Source: Phoronis australis (lineage: Eukaryota; Phoronida; Phoronidae). From it: DNA of 56,872 nucleotides. The stretch's first letter is position 1; each line of letters begins with the position of its first letter. The notes under the pieces were generated by a model that was not told the DNA's origin, did no database searches, and saw only the letters and a program-made list of their open reading frames with translations. The stretch covers positions 495,565 to 552,436 of the forward strand of contig NMRA01000112.1 of assembly GCA_002633005.1 (NCBI GenBank). The letters run 5' to 3'. The position numbers were made by a program, and so were the translations under genes. Below, piece after piece: positions 37,801-52,800 of the stretch.

Positions 37801-40800
37801 GGTGGAGTAAAATTGGTCTTTTTTACATAAGTCGAACTACTTTTTGGAGACATGGACAGAGTAGATCCTGTGATGTTTGTATATGCACATACAATTAGAC
37901 CACAGGAAGCATTTTTATTCCACCACATAATAGTAGGAGCATTTTGTTGTCTTCTTGTCTGGGTGTGCTGCTTGACATCCCAAAAATGCCTGCATTTCGG
38001 TAAAACTTGGTACAGAGTTGTGTGATCATCATGCAGACAACAGTTGATTTTCGCATAATCTTGGCTGCAGTAATAATAGTAATGGTAAAATGTATGTAGC
38101 AATTCGTACGGTTTACAAAAGTCTGTTGAACTGTATACGATTAAATGGCACTCTATACAGTGGTTGGTTGACTGCTGAAAATCAAGTGTTCATCAGGGGG
38201 ACATTTTATCACTGACACTCTTTGCCTTATATATGAATGACCTAGCTCTGGACAGTCATTAAAAAATTGGGTCAAGGTGTCAAATATGGCCCGAACAATA
38301 TTTCAGTGGTTCTTTATGCCGACAATGTTGCACTTTTGTCTGAGAATGAAAATGACATGCAAGATATGTTGAAGGTTTTAAACAACTGGTGTAAAAAGTG
38401 GAGAATGGTTGTAAACATGGCAAAAACTAACGTCCATTTTCGAGCGAAGTCTATGCCTAGAAGCAATTTAGAATTCATTTTAAACAATGTCATTAGTTAT
38501 AAATCCTCATACAAATATTTAGGCTGTATTCTGGATCAACACTAGGCTTTGACTTCAAAGAAAATTTGAATACATTATGTGAAGCTTCTGGGAAGATATG
38601 CTCAGCATTCCGTGTTAATAAGATTCTAGGATTAAAAACCTTTGAAACATTATTTAATTTGTATTTAAAACACCAGTTGATTCGTATGTGGCACCATATC
38701 TGGATTACGTGTCATCTGTTTGGGGTTACAAAAATTTTGGTAGTGATGAAAATATTCAAATGCGTTTTTATCTAGGGGTCGACCGATTTAGAGCCACTCA
38801 TGCTGTTAGTGGTGACATGGGGTGGGACTCGAACGGAAACAGAATTTGATTTAAATTGAATATGTTGCCTCTTTGGACCAAATTAGTGATCACAGGTGGT
38901 GATAGGTTACTGAAAAAGGTATTTCTCTGGGACTTCTCTGTTGGTAGAAATGGTTGGATAGATGGTATCAATAATTTGTTAAATATAACTGGCATGCAAT
39001 CCTGTTTTCAAAATTTGACTACTTGTAGTAGATGTTAGAAACAATCTATTTCAATCCTTGAAACATGTTTGGACTGAGTCTGTTGTAACAAAACCCAAGT
39101 TAAGAACTTACATTTTATTTAAGCACGAGTTTTTACTGATAACCGTATGTGAAGCTTAACTTATCTCGCTCCGAGCGACCTCTTTTGGCTTAGTTAAGAG
39201 CAGGAAATCTCCCTGATTGCACTTGGAAACTGGTCGTTATGTAAACACTTCTGAAATGAAAGACTTTGTGTTGTGATTCTGATTCTGTGGAGGATGAGAT
39301 ACATTTTGTGTTTGACTGTTCTCTTTCCAACTCACGGAGATCTATTTAATAATGTTTCACTTCAAGTCCCGAACTTAGCAGATTTCAGAAGATTATATAC
39401 ATTAAAACTGCTGTTTCAGTATTTCCCTAGGCAATTTGCCAAATATATCAAGTCTGCTTTTGAACTTAGAAACCATGGCTTACATGGTACATCTAAGTTG
39501 TGTGGTTAAAGTGACTAATAAGCTCAACTGGGCTGGGTACTTATTTTTCTTCCGAATGTCATGCCTATAACTGTTTAAATTAATTGTACTTGTCACTATA
39601 ATAAATAAATACAAATACATACAGCACCCTCTGGCAGACATTTTGGTCTTGACAATTAGGGACTTTTCAGTTTATTTTTGGGAAAAGACCTTTCACATGA
39701 TACCTAGTGGCCATTTTGGTGTCGACAAACATGGTTTTTAGTATTTTTGTGTGGAAGAGCATTTTCAATCTGAATGATATCTAGAAAAAACCTATTTACG
39801 GATTTAAGTGAAACTTTGACAGAGGTCGTGACATTAATACGATTCGATTTTCAGACAGATTTGACGACTGCAGCTGCTCAATGAAAATAGGTGTCTAAAA
39901 AGTCCTTTTTTCATTCAGTTGCTTTTTAGTCATGTCTGACACACTAAAGAGGATGATGGAATGACAAATGGCCATTCCACCTCCCTTAATAGTGACCCAG
40001 TCATTTTCACCACAACTTTAGCTAACCCATGCCAAATGATGTTGCATGGATTTCGAACCTATTGGTTTACTTGTGAGATCCATGTGATGGGTGTATGCGT
40101 GTTGCATGGATATCGCCTGGGACGCTACCATTGATTTTCTTTGTTGCGTTTTGTTGGATATAACAATACAGGTCTCACTGATATCTTACCTTGGGCACCC
40201 ATAAGCTGGTTACTGATAAAGGCTTACCATTATCTGTAAGAAACAAAAAAATGAACCATAGGTATGCCTATCTGCTGATATCTATGTGATGAGCTTACAC
40301 TAGACAAATTCCTACAATTTATGTCAACTGCTGAATTTACTTAATTTACGCAACCTTGTTTCATAAGCTGAATGCTTGGTTGTATGCAGTTTTTTCAACT
40401 CTGTTTCTGAGAAAAAGTTTTGACATCCAGTGATTTGTTTTGTATCCTCAGGTTTGATTAACATGATTGCTGAACAGCTAGGGGAACTAAACTGTTATTT
40501 CACGATTTCTTTGTAATTTTTGGAACTGTCATGACCAAGTGGAACTTGTCTTGTTCAGGTCCCCTCTTTCTATTACAGCCTGCTTGTCTTGAGGTTCCCC
40601 TCTGTGTATTCCAGCCTTTGTTCTCCTGTGGAATCTTGGCACACCTGTCTCCAGAGTGCCGCCAGATGTAATGCGTAACCTCCGTGACATCATACTTCAC
40701 CCCTACCCTTGTGCAGTCGATGTAGCTCTGTTGGGACTTGTCCATAACAGCAGTAACAAAGGTATTTTCTATGTGGGTTTACTTTAATCTTTTAAAATAT

Positions 40801-43800
40801 ACGTCTAGTTTCCATACACCATGAGAAAAGAGTTCATTTTCCAATATAGCTACATGAATTTGCTGGAAGTCTGGCGAGTTTTGCAATCCTCGCCATTACG
40901 TGACATGCATGATTACTTGCTGCTTGACAGTTGATTAGATGTTGAATGACCCGGATCAAACTGCAGCCAATCTCGGCGTTCGACAGTCAAATCACGTAGT
41001 GGCACGATTGCGAACCTTACCAGACTTCCGGCGATTTTATGTAGCTATGTTGTACGGCATACACAATACTCCTTTCTTTTAACCATGTGCTGTATGCTAG
41101 AGGCATCTTCTGAAAGATCGAAATATACTATCATGATTTTACAAAATTTGTGATCCATCCCCCCTGTATCTAATGTTGACTTAAAAACAAAGATGTGTGT
41201 TATGGCAGCAAGGTTAAGTGTAAGAATGCGGTTGTTCTCCCTGTCTGATTTTGCATGATGTGGCCATCAAGTAGTGTCAGAATTGTGAAATAATGGCGGA
41301 AGTGGAATTAATTGCTCACATGCGTGGCCATTATTGTAGGCACAATTATTCACTTCTGTTCAAGCTGATCATTTGAATGTTGTTTTCTATTCTAAAACAC
41401 TTAGTCCTCATTTGTCAGAATAATTCTTTATCGTCGCGGAATTTAAGCCTAGCTGTCAAAATATACAATCTTTTAATGACGCTACAGTTCACTACTCACC
41501 TGAGACCTGTATGGTGACTACTTAATACTTCTCTCTTCAGGTATTTACCTGGCTAGAACCTCTGTCCATTTCTGGGCACCATCTATCGAGTGGTTTGATC
41601 TGTCTTGCTCCTTGACTCAGTGCAACAATAACTGCCCTAAGGAAGGTTTGTATAAACGGAACACTAAGTCTAACAATTTCTATGTTGTGTTTGTTCCTAC
41701 TTAAATACAGTATCTTGAATGTTTTCAATATAATTGTATTGTGTGTGCACATCAGATTTATTATAAATACAATGTTTGCCCTGGAAAACTAGCTTCCTGG
41801 TGTCGTTATTCGATACATTCAGTGAGAGATTATGTCGCAGCACTCAGAGATCCTCTGGTACAGGGACGCTTGTTGTTACCATGGGGTCCAGAATGATTTT
41901 ACCATCATTATGCACCTGCGTTGTGGGATGAGTATCTTGCCAGATTTCATTGATCGGCTAGTCTGGATACAGCCGTGTCATTTTCAGTTTGAAAGCAATA
42001 GCAAGGCGAGAAATGTGTACATAGTGGAGCTATCTCATTGTCTGCGGATAAGTTCACGTAATCTAGCAATTATGTTGTAAACAGCACGCCTGACGCTAAC
42101 CGATGTTTAAAAATACTATTTCCAAACAGAATTCAACAAATGTCGTGAATAAGTTAGATGACATTGTGTTTTGTATGAAATACTATCACCAAAAAACTTC
42201 TGAGAAAAATGGTTGACTTTCAGACTTTTAGACTTAAAAACTTTCACCTTCTGATTTCTTTTTGTAACTTCAGGCTCTGACCTGCTTACTACAATGGTAT
42301 TGCTCATCTGACAAAAGGCTCGTTTGTCAAGTGATACTAGATCAGATTGTGATTTTGGAAATTTATTGGTTTTAACAGTCCAGGGGAATGGTTGGTAATG
42401 ATTCTATACCTTACTCGGCATGCAGAGCTGCATTATGTGGATGCAAAACAATGGTGAATCAATTGTTGCAAGTAATTTTTGGCTTATGGAACAAGAACAG
42501 TGTATTCTATCCCATGTTAACCTCACTGACCAATCATGAATCAACATGCTAACCTCACTGACCAACCATGAATCAACATGCTAACCTCACTGACCAATCA
42601 TGAATCAACATGCTAACCTCACTGACCAATCATGAATCAACATGCTGACCTCACTGACCAATCATGAATCAACATACTTACCTTACTGACCAATGGCTTC
42701 ACTCTTCTTGACAAGATAGGCTAATTAGTTCTGACTATTAATCGCAAAACATTTGCCTTTCACTCAGACACATGATTTTGCATATTCTGGTGTGAGCTTG
42801 CCTTTTTGTGAGTTTCACCTTATGCTATGAAATGAGTTAGCTATGCCAACAAGGTTTCTGAATCATTTCATGCTGATAAGATGTCGCTGTTTAGAATGTC
42901 TTCTAATTTCTGCGTGTTACTGTAGTGCCATCTTTTGCATATTGTGAAAGGTTCAGAATCTTGAATTGATTTAAATTATTTTGACGTGGAATTTCCCACA
43001 CACCTTTGTCTTGTGTTTATTATCTTGACACATGGTCGTTACACTTGGAACAGTTGCTAAAAAGGGTGTCCTAGCATAAAGCACCATTCAAATAAAATGG
43101 CTACTGTGCATTTCCAAAAGAGCCCCCACTTTCGTAAATCCTTTTGCATGAAAGCATGGCACATATCAAAAATTTGGTAAAAGATATCATTGTAAATATT
43201 TTTCAATTTTCAACCTTTAAAGTTTAATGTAAGGTCACCATTTTTATCACTTGTCAACAGGGTTGTCGCACTTCTTTCAGCTGTAACATACAAACTATCA
43301 ACAAAGTAAAACCTTCCTCTTGTGTTGCAGGGAAAGTACAAATTTCCAAACAGGAGCTCCCACCACATTTTTGAAAGACCTCAGGGGGGGGGGGCTCTTG
43401 GTGAAGAACAATTATTCTAGGGCTTCATTCTGAAATCCCTAGTACTTTTCATTCTGTAGAATATTTAGTATTTTTTCCTCTCCCTGAAATTTGCAAATTT
43501 TCGTATTCATGTTCTGCTTGCTTAGCGCCTTCTCAAAATCAGTTGTCATGAATCTTCGTTTAAAGTGCCTGTGTCTTAGTTTGTGAATTATATGTCTGAC
43601 AAGAATTTTTGGCTTCCAAAATGTGACAATATGCAATTCACATTCGAGCAATCCACTCTCAGGTTAAGTCATAGTACCTTAGTTGCTATATGCAGTCATG
43701 ATAATATCTGATGTACTTTTTACTGAATGAGATGCGAAATATTCCTTATGACTGATACACATAGTACTGTAACTCAGGTGGCCATTTTCCAAATAATATT

Positions 43801-46800
43801 CACCGACATGAAATATTCATTGTCGCTAGGTTCTAGTAGCTCAGTGATGGTTACGTAGGGTTCTACATTTTTGTATGGATATAATGCAGTGGGTTATATT
43901 CCAACAGAGCATTCTGGACCCAGCTATTCAGAATCCACAGAGGGTAATAAAACAATAGTCTTCTCAGCCATGATCATAAACACTTTGTTAAGCTGGAAGG
44001 ACATCCATGATTTGCAAACATCCACAAAAGTCTATTCCACTATGCAGACTAGTTACCCTCTCCAAGCCCAAAATGTTTTTTGACCATTGTACTGTCATCA
44101 AACTGCCACTGTTTTGTAGTCAAATTTTTAAGTGATTTACTAGTTCAAAAATGTCCACCATCTTAAAATGTCATTGAATGAGAGAAGTAGTTGACTGTGG
44201 TTTTCCCAGTCATCTCGCATTATCTTGCACACCAGAATTAACTTGATGAGTGAAGTGAAAAACTCTTTTTTGCTCACACAACACTTGTTGTATCACTGTA
44301 TAATATTTGGTAAAATCTCAACAACATCTAACAAAATCAGTTGCCAAAATTGCACTTTCCACCTTTTTCAAGGTCATCTTTCATTGTTCTAAGTGCTCGT
44401 GAGTTTTCAAAATTTGTGTGATGGTAGATATAAAAAGCTTCAACATGTCAGAGCATTAAAGATTCACTTTCAGGCTCCTAACTTATGCTAATGTACAGCA
44501 GGAACTATATGAAAATGCTATTTTAACATAATCTAAGCTAAACAAATTGCAGTGGTATTCATTAACAATTTGTAAATTAATGAAAACAAAAAATTACAAA
44601 TAGGTGACTTTTGCGCTAATGATGTACCTCGTGGGTTCATTAGCCCGCATCATGCAGCACCCAATATCATGTCGCAATTCTAATTACTAGACATGGTTGA
44701 GTGATTTACGGCGAATAATTTTTGACATAAAACTTGTTCTTAAAAACATTTGGCAATTGTCAACACACTTCATCACAATGTTGTATTTCTAACTAATTTG
44801 GCCTAGCAATTACAGAGATAAGGAGTTAGCCTGCAAGTTTTATTTTAATTTGTGAAATGTATCGTAATATGAAAAAATCAGATAATCAAATTTCAGCTGT
44901 TTGCCATATTGTATCGTAAATTGGTGGGATTTTACCTTATTCAGTAATGTTGCATCGTTGCAGGATGTGGTGATCTGAAGCTGATTGACTATGTACTCAC
45001 CAACTGGCATCTGTTGATTCTCACTGACAACGGACTGTTTGTTAGCAATAGCATGGCGCCAGTGTCGCAGTCGGAGCCTAGAACTCTTCAGTTTATGAAG
45101 ATAACTAAATTTGCTGCACCGTCTATTGATTTGTCTGACGCCGTAAGTTTCAACTCCATTTGTTCTTTGTTTGTACCTGATTACTGATGGCAAAGTTTTA
45201 GTGAAATACACATTCGGCTGCGCCATTGTTTACTGTCAATTTCAGGAAATGCAATTTTAGTACAAGACAAAAATAACTATGACAAAATACCATTTCCCGT
45301 ATTTCTGTGAACAGCAAAAATGACTGGAAATAACTATAAGAACGACAAAATTCTAAATGGCTTATCCACCTTCCTGTTATTTACCTTCAGTCATAAGGGA
45401 CGTCTCAGTACTCTGACAATGAATTTTGTGGGAATATTTCTGAATTGCACTGTTACAGTACATGGTTTACAAAGTAATTTTGATTTCATTTATTTTGATT
45501 CCTGTGTGAAGCGGCACCCTCCTCTTGGAAATGGTATAAATTAATTAATTATGTTCTTGGCGTTTGCCTCTGAATCTTCTGAGTTCCTTGACAGATATTC
45601 ATGTAATTTTCTTTCCTGAGTAGGTTACTATGGCATATACGACGACGAAATTTTCCCATTTTTGAGTGGGTTTAATGTATTCTGGCCTTGTTTGTGATAC
45701 CAATAACACCCTTATAAGCATACCTGTTTATCGTGTACTTATGGGCACATTTTAATGCTGTGCGTTTCTATTTATTTGGTATCATTATCGTGGTCATCAT
45801 TGTCGCCATCACCATCGTTATTATAAATAACATTGTTGTCTTCAAGTTGCCCTGTGTGTGCTATACTTCTAGGTTAGCACAGGTCTCCACCTTCACTACA
45901 CACCAGTGTGTATCACCAGTATTGACCAGATCCTTGGTGAATTTTACATGACACACCTGTGGCTTTTTGTTCTACAAACTCAGTTAACTCTGTTTATTGT
46001 TTTGTTGAAAAATAAGAACAATGTGCAGTAGTTATTGTTGCGCAGCTGAAAGAATTCACCACTGTTGGTATTTCATTGTGAATTCTAGCCTATAAAGTGT
46101 TCTAATTTCAATACAAGCAAAATAAGGCTGATAAAATACGTGCACTTGACAAGTCAATTCTGCCAGTTGCAAAGTTTTGCTGACTGCTGTTCTGACTGAG
46201 AATGATGGATAATAACCCACCATGACCCCTCATACCTGCATGCAGCTGTAATGACTAGCAGTCAAACCCACCAAAACCCCTCATACCAGCTGTAAGGACA
46301 GGCAGTCAAACCCATCACAACCCCTCATACCAGCTGTAGTGACTGGTAATGACCACCATGACTCCTCATATCAGCTGTAATGACTGGAAATGACCTAGTA
46401 TGATTCCTCATACCTGGTGTTATGATGGGTTAAATGATCTGCCGTGACTTCTCATACCTGGTGTTATGGTGGGATAAGTGACCTAGTATGACCCCAGATA
46501 CCAACTGTAAGGATGGTTAATGATCTACCATGATTTCTCATACCAGGTGTTAAATGGGGGGTATTGACCTACCATGACCCACATATCAGCTGTAATGATG
46601 GGTTATGACTTATGATTTCTCTTACCTGTTGTAATAATGGGTTAAATGACCTGCTATGACGTCTCATACCTGGTGTAATTTTGGATAAATGACCTACCGT
46701 GACTCCTTATACCTGGTGTATTGACGGGTAATGACTTATCGTGACTCCTCATACCAGGTGCAGTGATGGTTAATGACCTACCATCAGTCCACATATCAGC

Positions 46801-49800
46801 TGTAATAATGGGTAAAAGACTCACTGTGATCCCATATACCAGCTGTGATCTCTTCTCACAATCTACTGATGCTGCCATAATGGTTCATTTTGTGCAGAGT
46901 AATTCTAAGAAACATAATGCACAGTGCACCAACCGATATGTTGTCAGCATCTTGATTATCAGTCATTGTACACAATGGCTTATTGCCTTAGTATTGAGTT
47001 TATGATGTCACTACCGTTTGGTTGCTCAAAAGTTTTTTTTTTCAGTCAGTGGCACTTAGCAGACATTGTTTGACCCGGTATGGACGCTAGCATTAACTTA
47101 CTTGTAACAGATAATTATCAACTCCTTTTATTTCAAAAATGAAATTTCTATTCCAGTACTTTTTGGGTCTGACTGCAGCTTATGGAAATTTCTATTCCAG
47201 TACATTTTTGGGTCTGACTGCAGCTTATGGAAATTTCTATTCCAGTACCTTTTTGGGTCTGACTGCAGCTTATGGAAATTTGATGCAAAAATCAAGTAAA
47301 ACAGGTGATTTTGTTGCCAAATCTTGTGATTTGTGAGGGAACATTCCCTCATTGTGCACACATAGGTAGTCAAAAGCTACATTTTGGCCTCCACTTGAAG
47401 CAATTCAAGCATCTCATATTGACTTAAATGTGGCCATGACCAAGGACCATCCCTGCACACATTGACCATTCAGTGAGCACCGAAAAGGGTGAATGAAGGC
47501 CATTTCCATTATCTCATAACAGTAAAGGTAGGGCTAGATCACGGCCAAGGAATATTCTCTGCACTCAGAGACCACTCAGTGAGTTGAATGATGGATGACA
47601 TATTTCCTCAGTCTGGTCATAAAATTGTTGGATCATGATCAGGGAATATTCTTTGCACTTTGTGACCTCCACGAGGTCATCAAGTAGAGGATTATTTTCT
47701 GGGTTTGGAAAATCATTCATTGTGAGAAATTAAACATGAGATACTCTACAATATTTTTAAAATGCAAAGATTGCTTCTGACTGAAGCTTAGGTGGTGCTT
47801 TTAGATCGACGCCAGCCTTAACTCAGTTCACTTGTCACATATTATCACAAGCAAAACCAGTCACCAATTTAAAAAATACAAGATCCACGTTTGTCCGTAG
47901 CATGGATCATAAGGAGCTGACAACAATAAGAATTTGGGTTATAGAAGCAATCAAGAGTTGAATAGGTTTATTTTTAAAGGTTGTATTTGAATTATGAGGT
48001 TTTTAACAAATCCATGTGTTATAGGGGCCTTAACTGTTGGTTGGGATTTCTTGACATTTTCAGTGTTGTTATTTTCAGTGGAACAAGTTGGACTGTCCTT
48101 CCTGCCCGTCAAAGTTACAAAAATATCTGGACGGTCTACGTGGGTAAGTGTAAGTATTATTCTTATATTATCGCAAGTGCTGTACCTTAAATACCTGTAG
48201 CAGACCCTTTACATGTAAGTAATGTATTGTCTGCATATTAAGTGCTGTACCTGCAGTACCTATAACAGATCTGTTACATGGTTAAGCATTTGTATTATCT
48301 GGATATTATCATGAGTGCTGTACCTGCAGTACCTATATCAGACTTGGTTAAGTGTCTGGATATTATCACAATTGCTGCTCCTGCAGTACCTATAACAGAC
48401 CTGTTACATTGGTAAGTATAACTATGTGTTATCTGGATATTGTCACAAGTGCTGTACCTGCAGTAGCTATAACAGACCTGTTACACGCCTTGGTTAAACA
48501 TATGTATTATCTGGATATTATCACAAGTGCTGTTCTTTACTTATAACAATCCCTTTATCATCCCTCATTTACTCCCAATCCTGGTTGTCCTGGTCAGTTT
48601 ACACATTTTCATGGCATCTGCTTCTGGGTAGACTGATCCTTTTTGAGGTCATAAACATTAAGTATGAGCAGTTGGCACATAAAGTAGTTGAATAGTCCTT
48701 TGAGTGGCTGATGCATAGTTATGCAGAAACTCTTTAAGTGATGTGTGATTCCTTCATACAAGCATCTCTTCACAGCAGGTTCTAACTTGTCATTCCGTTG
48801 GCCCATTTGACAAGTGGCACTGCTTCACTACCATGACACTACCAGACATTGTTTCTGTCAAGAGCCTAGTCTTCAATGAACATGTCAATGTTCTCATTTT
48901 CCTGGCACAGATGGCCGTGAGTATAGCTTTTCCCTTTAGTTTTTTCTAGGGTGTTAATTTAATAAATTTCTTTGTAAAGCAGTGGCAAAGTGTTAACACG
49001 AAAAGTCTGTGAAAACCGAAATTCTTTTGGTTTGTCATTCTTGTTTTATTTATTGCCTGTCTGGTAAGCGGTTCCTGATTTTTTATCTCTCATATTGAAA
49101 ATCATTGAAATCTTAATTTTGGTGTTCAGCTTTTGTCCATGTTCATAACTTCCATCTATATGATGAAATCATCGGGGCTGCATTCCACAGGAACTTGCTA
49201 GACACTTGTAGTGAGAAACATTTGCTTTGACTTATGGAGGGGAAACTAAATTTCTGCCGTTATTCAACATTCTATCCTGGCTGACCAATCTCTTCTGAGT
49301 GGTAGCCATTTTGCTAGTGTCCCCCTAGCATGGACTCTCTCAAAACTAATGGTTCACTAAGTGTAATCTTGCTTTTTCTTGCAAGAAAGTTCGGTCTGTG
49401 AAAAGCCCCCAATATTTTTGATGATAATTTAGGGAGCAATAATCTAATTCTATCTGCCAAAAACTAAGTATTTCGGCCACTCATTGGAATTGAATGCGTT
49501 GATGTTCCCATTCTCTTCTTTAACCAGATTACAAAATATAGTCTAAGCTTGAGAAGAACGGACATGTTGTTACTGCTTCAGACCAGGACCATATAAGTTG
49601 CTTGTTATGTTGGGTTAGTTTTAGACACACCAGTTGAAACAAAGGATTGTTGTCGTTTATGTGCATAATGTCACGAAAGGTCTTTAGCCTTGCACTTCAA
49701 CCACCATCATCTTTATTGCCGCTGCATAGTAATATTTTCCCACTAAGACATCAGCAAATCAGTGGGTCAGAAATCCATCTTTCCTCTTGTTTTCAGAAGG

Positions 49801-52800
49801 TCTATTGTCATAGGCTTCTAGTATTTCACTTGGTTGTGCTCTACTGGAGTGTAGCTCATTAAAGGTTACTTTTACTCATGTACAAAACCTACTCAAATTT
49901 GTTTTTATCTTACTTTTGGTTTAGATCACTTACTGTTAACTGCTGCCACCTTGTGGCTTACCGAAGCTTACTGGTCTTGGTGGGAAGGTCTGAGCACAAA
50001 ATTATCCGTTGGTCAGACCAGCTTATTAAACCAATAATAAAACCTTATCATTTATTTTCAAATCATCTAATTTGGGAAATGGAAATTTTGAGACCAATTT
50101 TATCTTCAGCAAATGGTTTCAAATATTCACTGCTTCTCATGTTTGACAGAGTTCATGTCAGCAACTGGAGATTTCTTTGTCGTTTCAGACTTCAGGAGTA
50201 AAAATTTACAGCCTGGCTCTCCAACAGGAGACTGGCGACTACATGCTGGTATCAGGTGGTGCTGCATTCTCTACAGATCTTGATCAGCTGTACATCCACC
50301 CATTCACGTATACACTGTATGCCACTGGGCAGCAGGTAAGCACGTTTTGTGGTTTCCCATATCGTTAATTTGGCTGTCAATCTAAATCTTAATAAGGTTT
50401 TGTAGTATCTTATCAATACACTAGTCCCCATTTAACCAGATATCTACAAAACTTTAGATTGTAACACAGACTGTAAAAGTACATGCTTCTTGATCTGATA
50501 TCAATCTGTCATTAATTGGGTCATGTGACCAGGGATGCCTTTTTATGCGCCCACATATTTATATGTGGACGCATTATGCCATCATCTCCATCCGTCCGTC
50601 CGTCCAGGCGGCGTACGTCCGGCGTCTGCTGCTTTATCTCCAAAACCCTTTGACATACGTGCATGAAATTTGGCATGTATGTTTCACTCGTGAATGGGAT
50701 GGCATGTGCGAACTTTCGGACGGATCCGACTACCGGTGTGCCCCCTAGTTGCAATTTTTGTTTTTTACGCTTACCTTTGTATCTTCAAAAGTCCTGAACG
50801 GATTTTCATGAAATTTGGTATGTAGGCATCTATTAGTGAGATGACGCTATCCTCCTGTTTTCAGATGGATTCGACATAGTTTGCGCCACCTAGTGGCCAT
50901 TTTTAGTGTTTTCGAGTCTGTTTTTGTGCGTCCACCCCTCTATCAACCAAACTGCTTAAAGGATGATTGTGAAAATTGGCATGTATATGCTTACTATTTA
51001 GAGGACGGTTGACGATGATTTTCCGACGATTTCGACTACTGTGGCGCCTCCTAATGGCAGTTTTGTTTTTTTTTCTCGCCTATGGCTGTATTCCTAAACC
51101 GTTCGCAGGATCTTTACGAAATTGTGTAAGTATATTTATATGATGTTAACAACGAAAGATGACGACTTTTGGACGGATCCGACTACCGGTGTGGACGGTT
51201 GACGCTGAATTTCCCATTACGTTGATTACTATGGCGCCTCCTAGTGGCAGGGTTTTTTTGCGCCCATGGCTGTATCTCCCAAACCGTTTGCAGGAACTTT
51301 ACTAAATTTAGCAAGTGTATTTATGTGATGTTGACAACGGACGATGACGACTTAAGGATGATTCTGACTACGGGTATGCCTCTAGTGGCAATTTTAGTAT
51401 TTTACATTGACCTCTGTATTTTCATAGGTCTTCAGGTGTTGTGTTACTTCGTGACTATGAAGGAAAAGTTCCAAGTAGAAATTTGTTTCTGGTATTCTAA
51501 TGCTGTGCTAATCTCGTGTGTTAACTTTGTAAATTTGTTTTTAATTCTATGGATCTGTGGTGCTTTAAGCAACTGATGTATAGGATGTGCTTGTATTATG
51601 AAGATCACTCACATTTTGCCCCTAGCTTATTGAGGAGACAATGACCATGCCTTTCCATTTTGCAAAGTACAACATACTACATATATGCCCTCTACTGGCC
51701 ACTTTATGGTACCAATAAACAACCCTAGAAGGATACCGTATACGGTGCAATTGTGGGTGCATTTCAACGCTCTGCGTTGCTCTTGTTAGTAAAAATTAAC
51801 GAAAAGAAATTGCTAATAGGTGCATTCATAATAATTAAAGCAGTGGTATCAATAATGCCACCAAATTTCATTAGGTGATAAAAATTCTTCAGTTTGGACA
51901 GACTATGGCAGACAGATGAAATTTCATTTTGTCAAATTTCTCAACAAAGATAACTTTTCAGGCCAATTAACTTAATTGCTAGTAGCACTCTTTGTATAGT
52001 GCAGCTATTACCAAACAACATTTTTGTTTTCAGCATTTGCAACAATGTGGCAAGCCTCTAAACAACAGAGATAAGTCAGCTTTTGGAATTATTTTTGTCC
52101 CAAATGATGGATAGTAACAGTTTTTTAAATTGTCACATGATCTTATTCTCATTGTTTGTAACAGTTTTCTAAACTATCATATGATCTCATTCTCATTGAT
52201 TGTACAGTTTTCTAAACTATCATATGATCTCATTCTCATTGATTGTACAGTTTTCTAAACTATCATATGATCTCATTCTCATTGATTGTACAGTTTTCTA
52301 AACTATCATATGATCTCATTCTCATTGTTTGTAACAGTTTTCTAAACTATCATATGATCTCATTCTCATTGAAATGTTTATATTACTTTTTAAGTCTTTC
52401 TAAAAAATCATAGTCACACATTTTTATATTTACTCACGCAGAAGTGGAACATTTTAACACAATTTATCCTTACAGCGTTATGGAGAACATTGCAAAAGCA
52501 TGCGAAGTGCGATGTTCATGAAAATGGAATAATTGCAATTTCTAAATTTTCGCCTGATTTAGTTGAAACTAGGTGCAATAGATAGAGAGATTGTGTGATA
52601 ATAGTGATTTTGTTTTAGCATTGAATTTGCCAAAGTTATTTTCTAATTAGTCGTAATTAGCGCTAGAAACATCACATTCCATAATGGAAGATATGTCATT
52701 TGTCTTGTGAAGCATTGCATTCTCCCATTGGACATTTTACTGAGTGTCCATGGTATATAGCATCAATGGGTATATTTGTGACAGGGGATTTTCAAACTTT

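Noticed and set aside
42514-42695. CRISPR-like array
   Set aside because: Units are contiguous without unique spacers and the sequence is animal; it is a minisatellite.
45733-45951. Membrane protein (run of Ile and Val)
   Set aside because: The hydrophobic run comes from an ATC/ATT-rich simple stretch inside an intron.
47128-47373. Protein with a repeated 15-residue motif on either strand
   Set aside because: A 45-base minisatellite unit is a multiple of three, so all frames repeat. There is no splice or start support.
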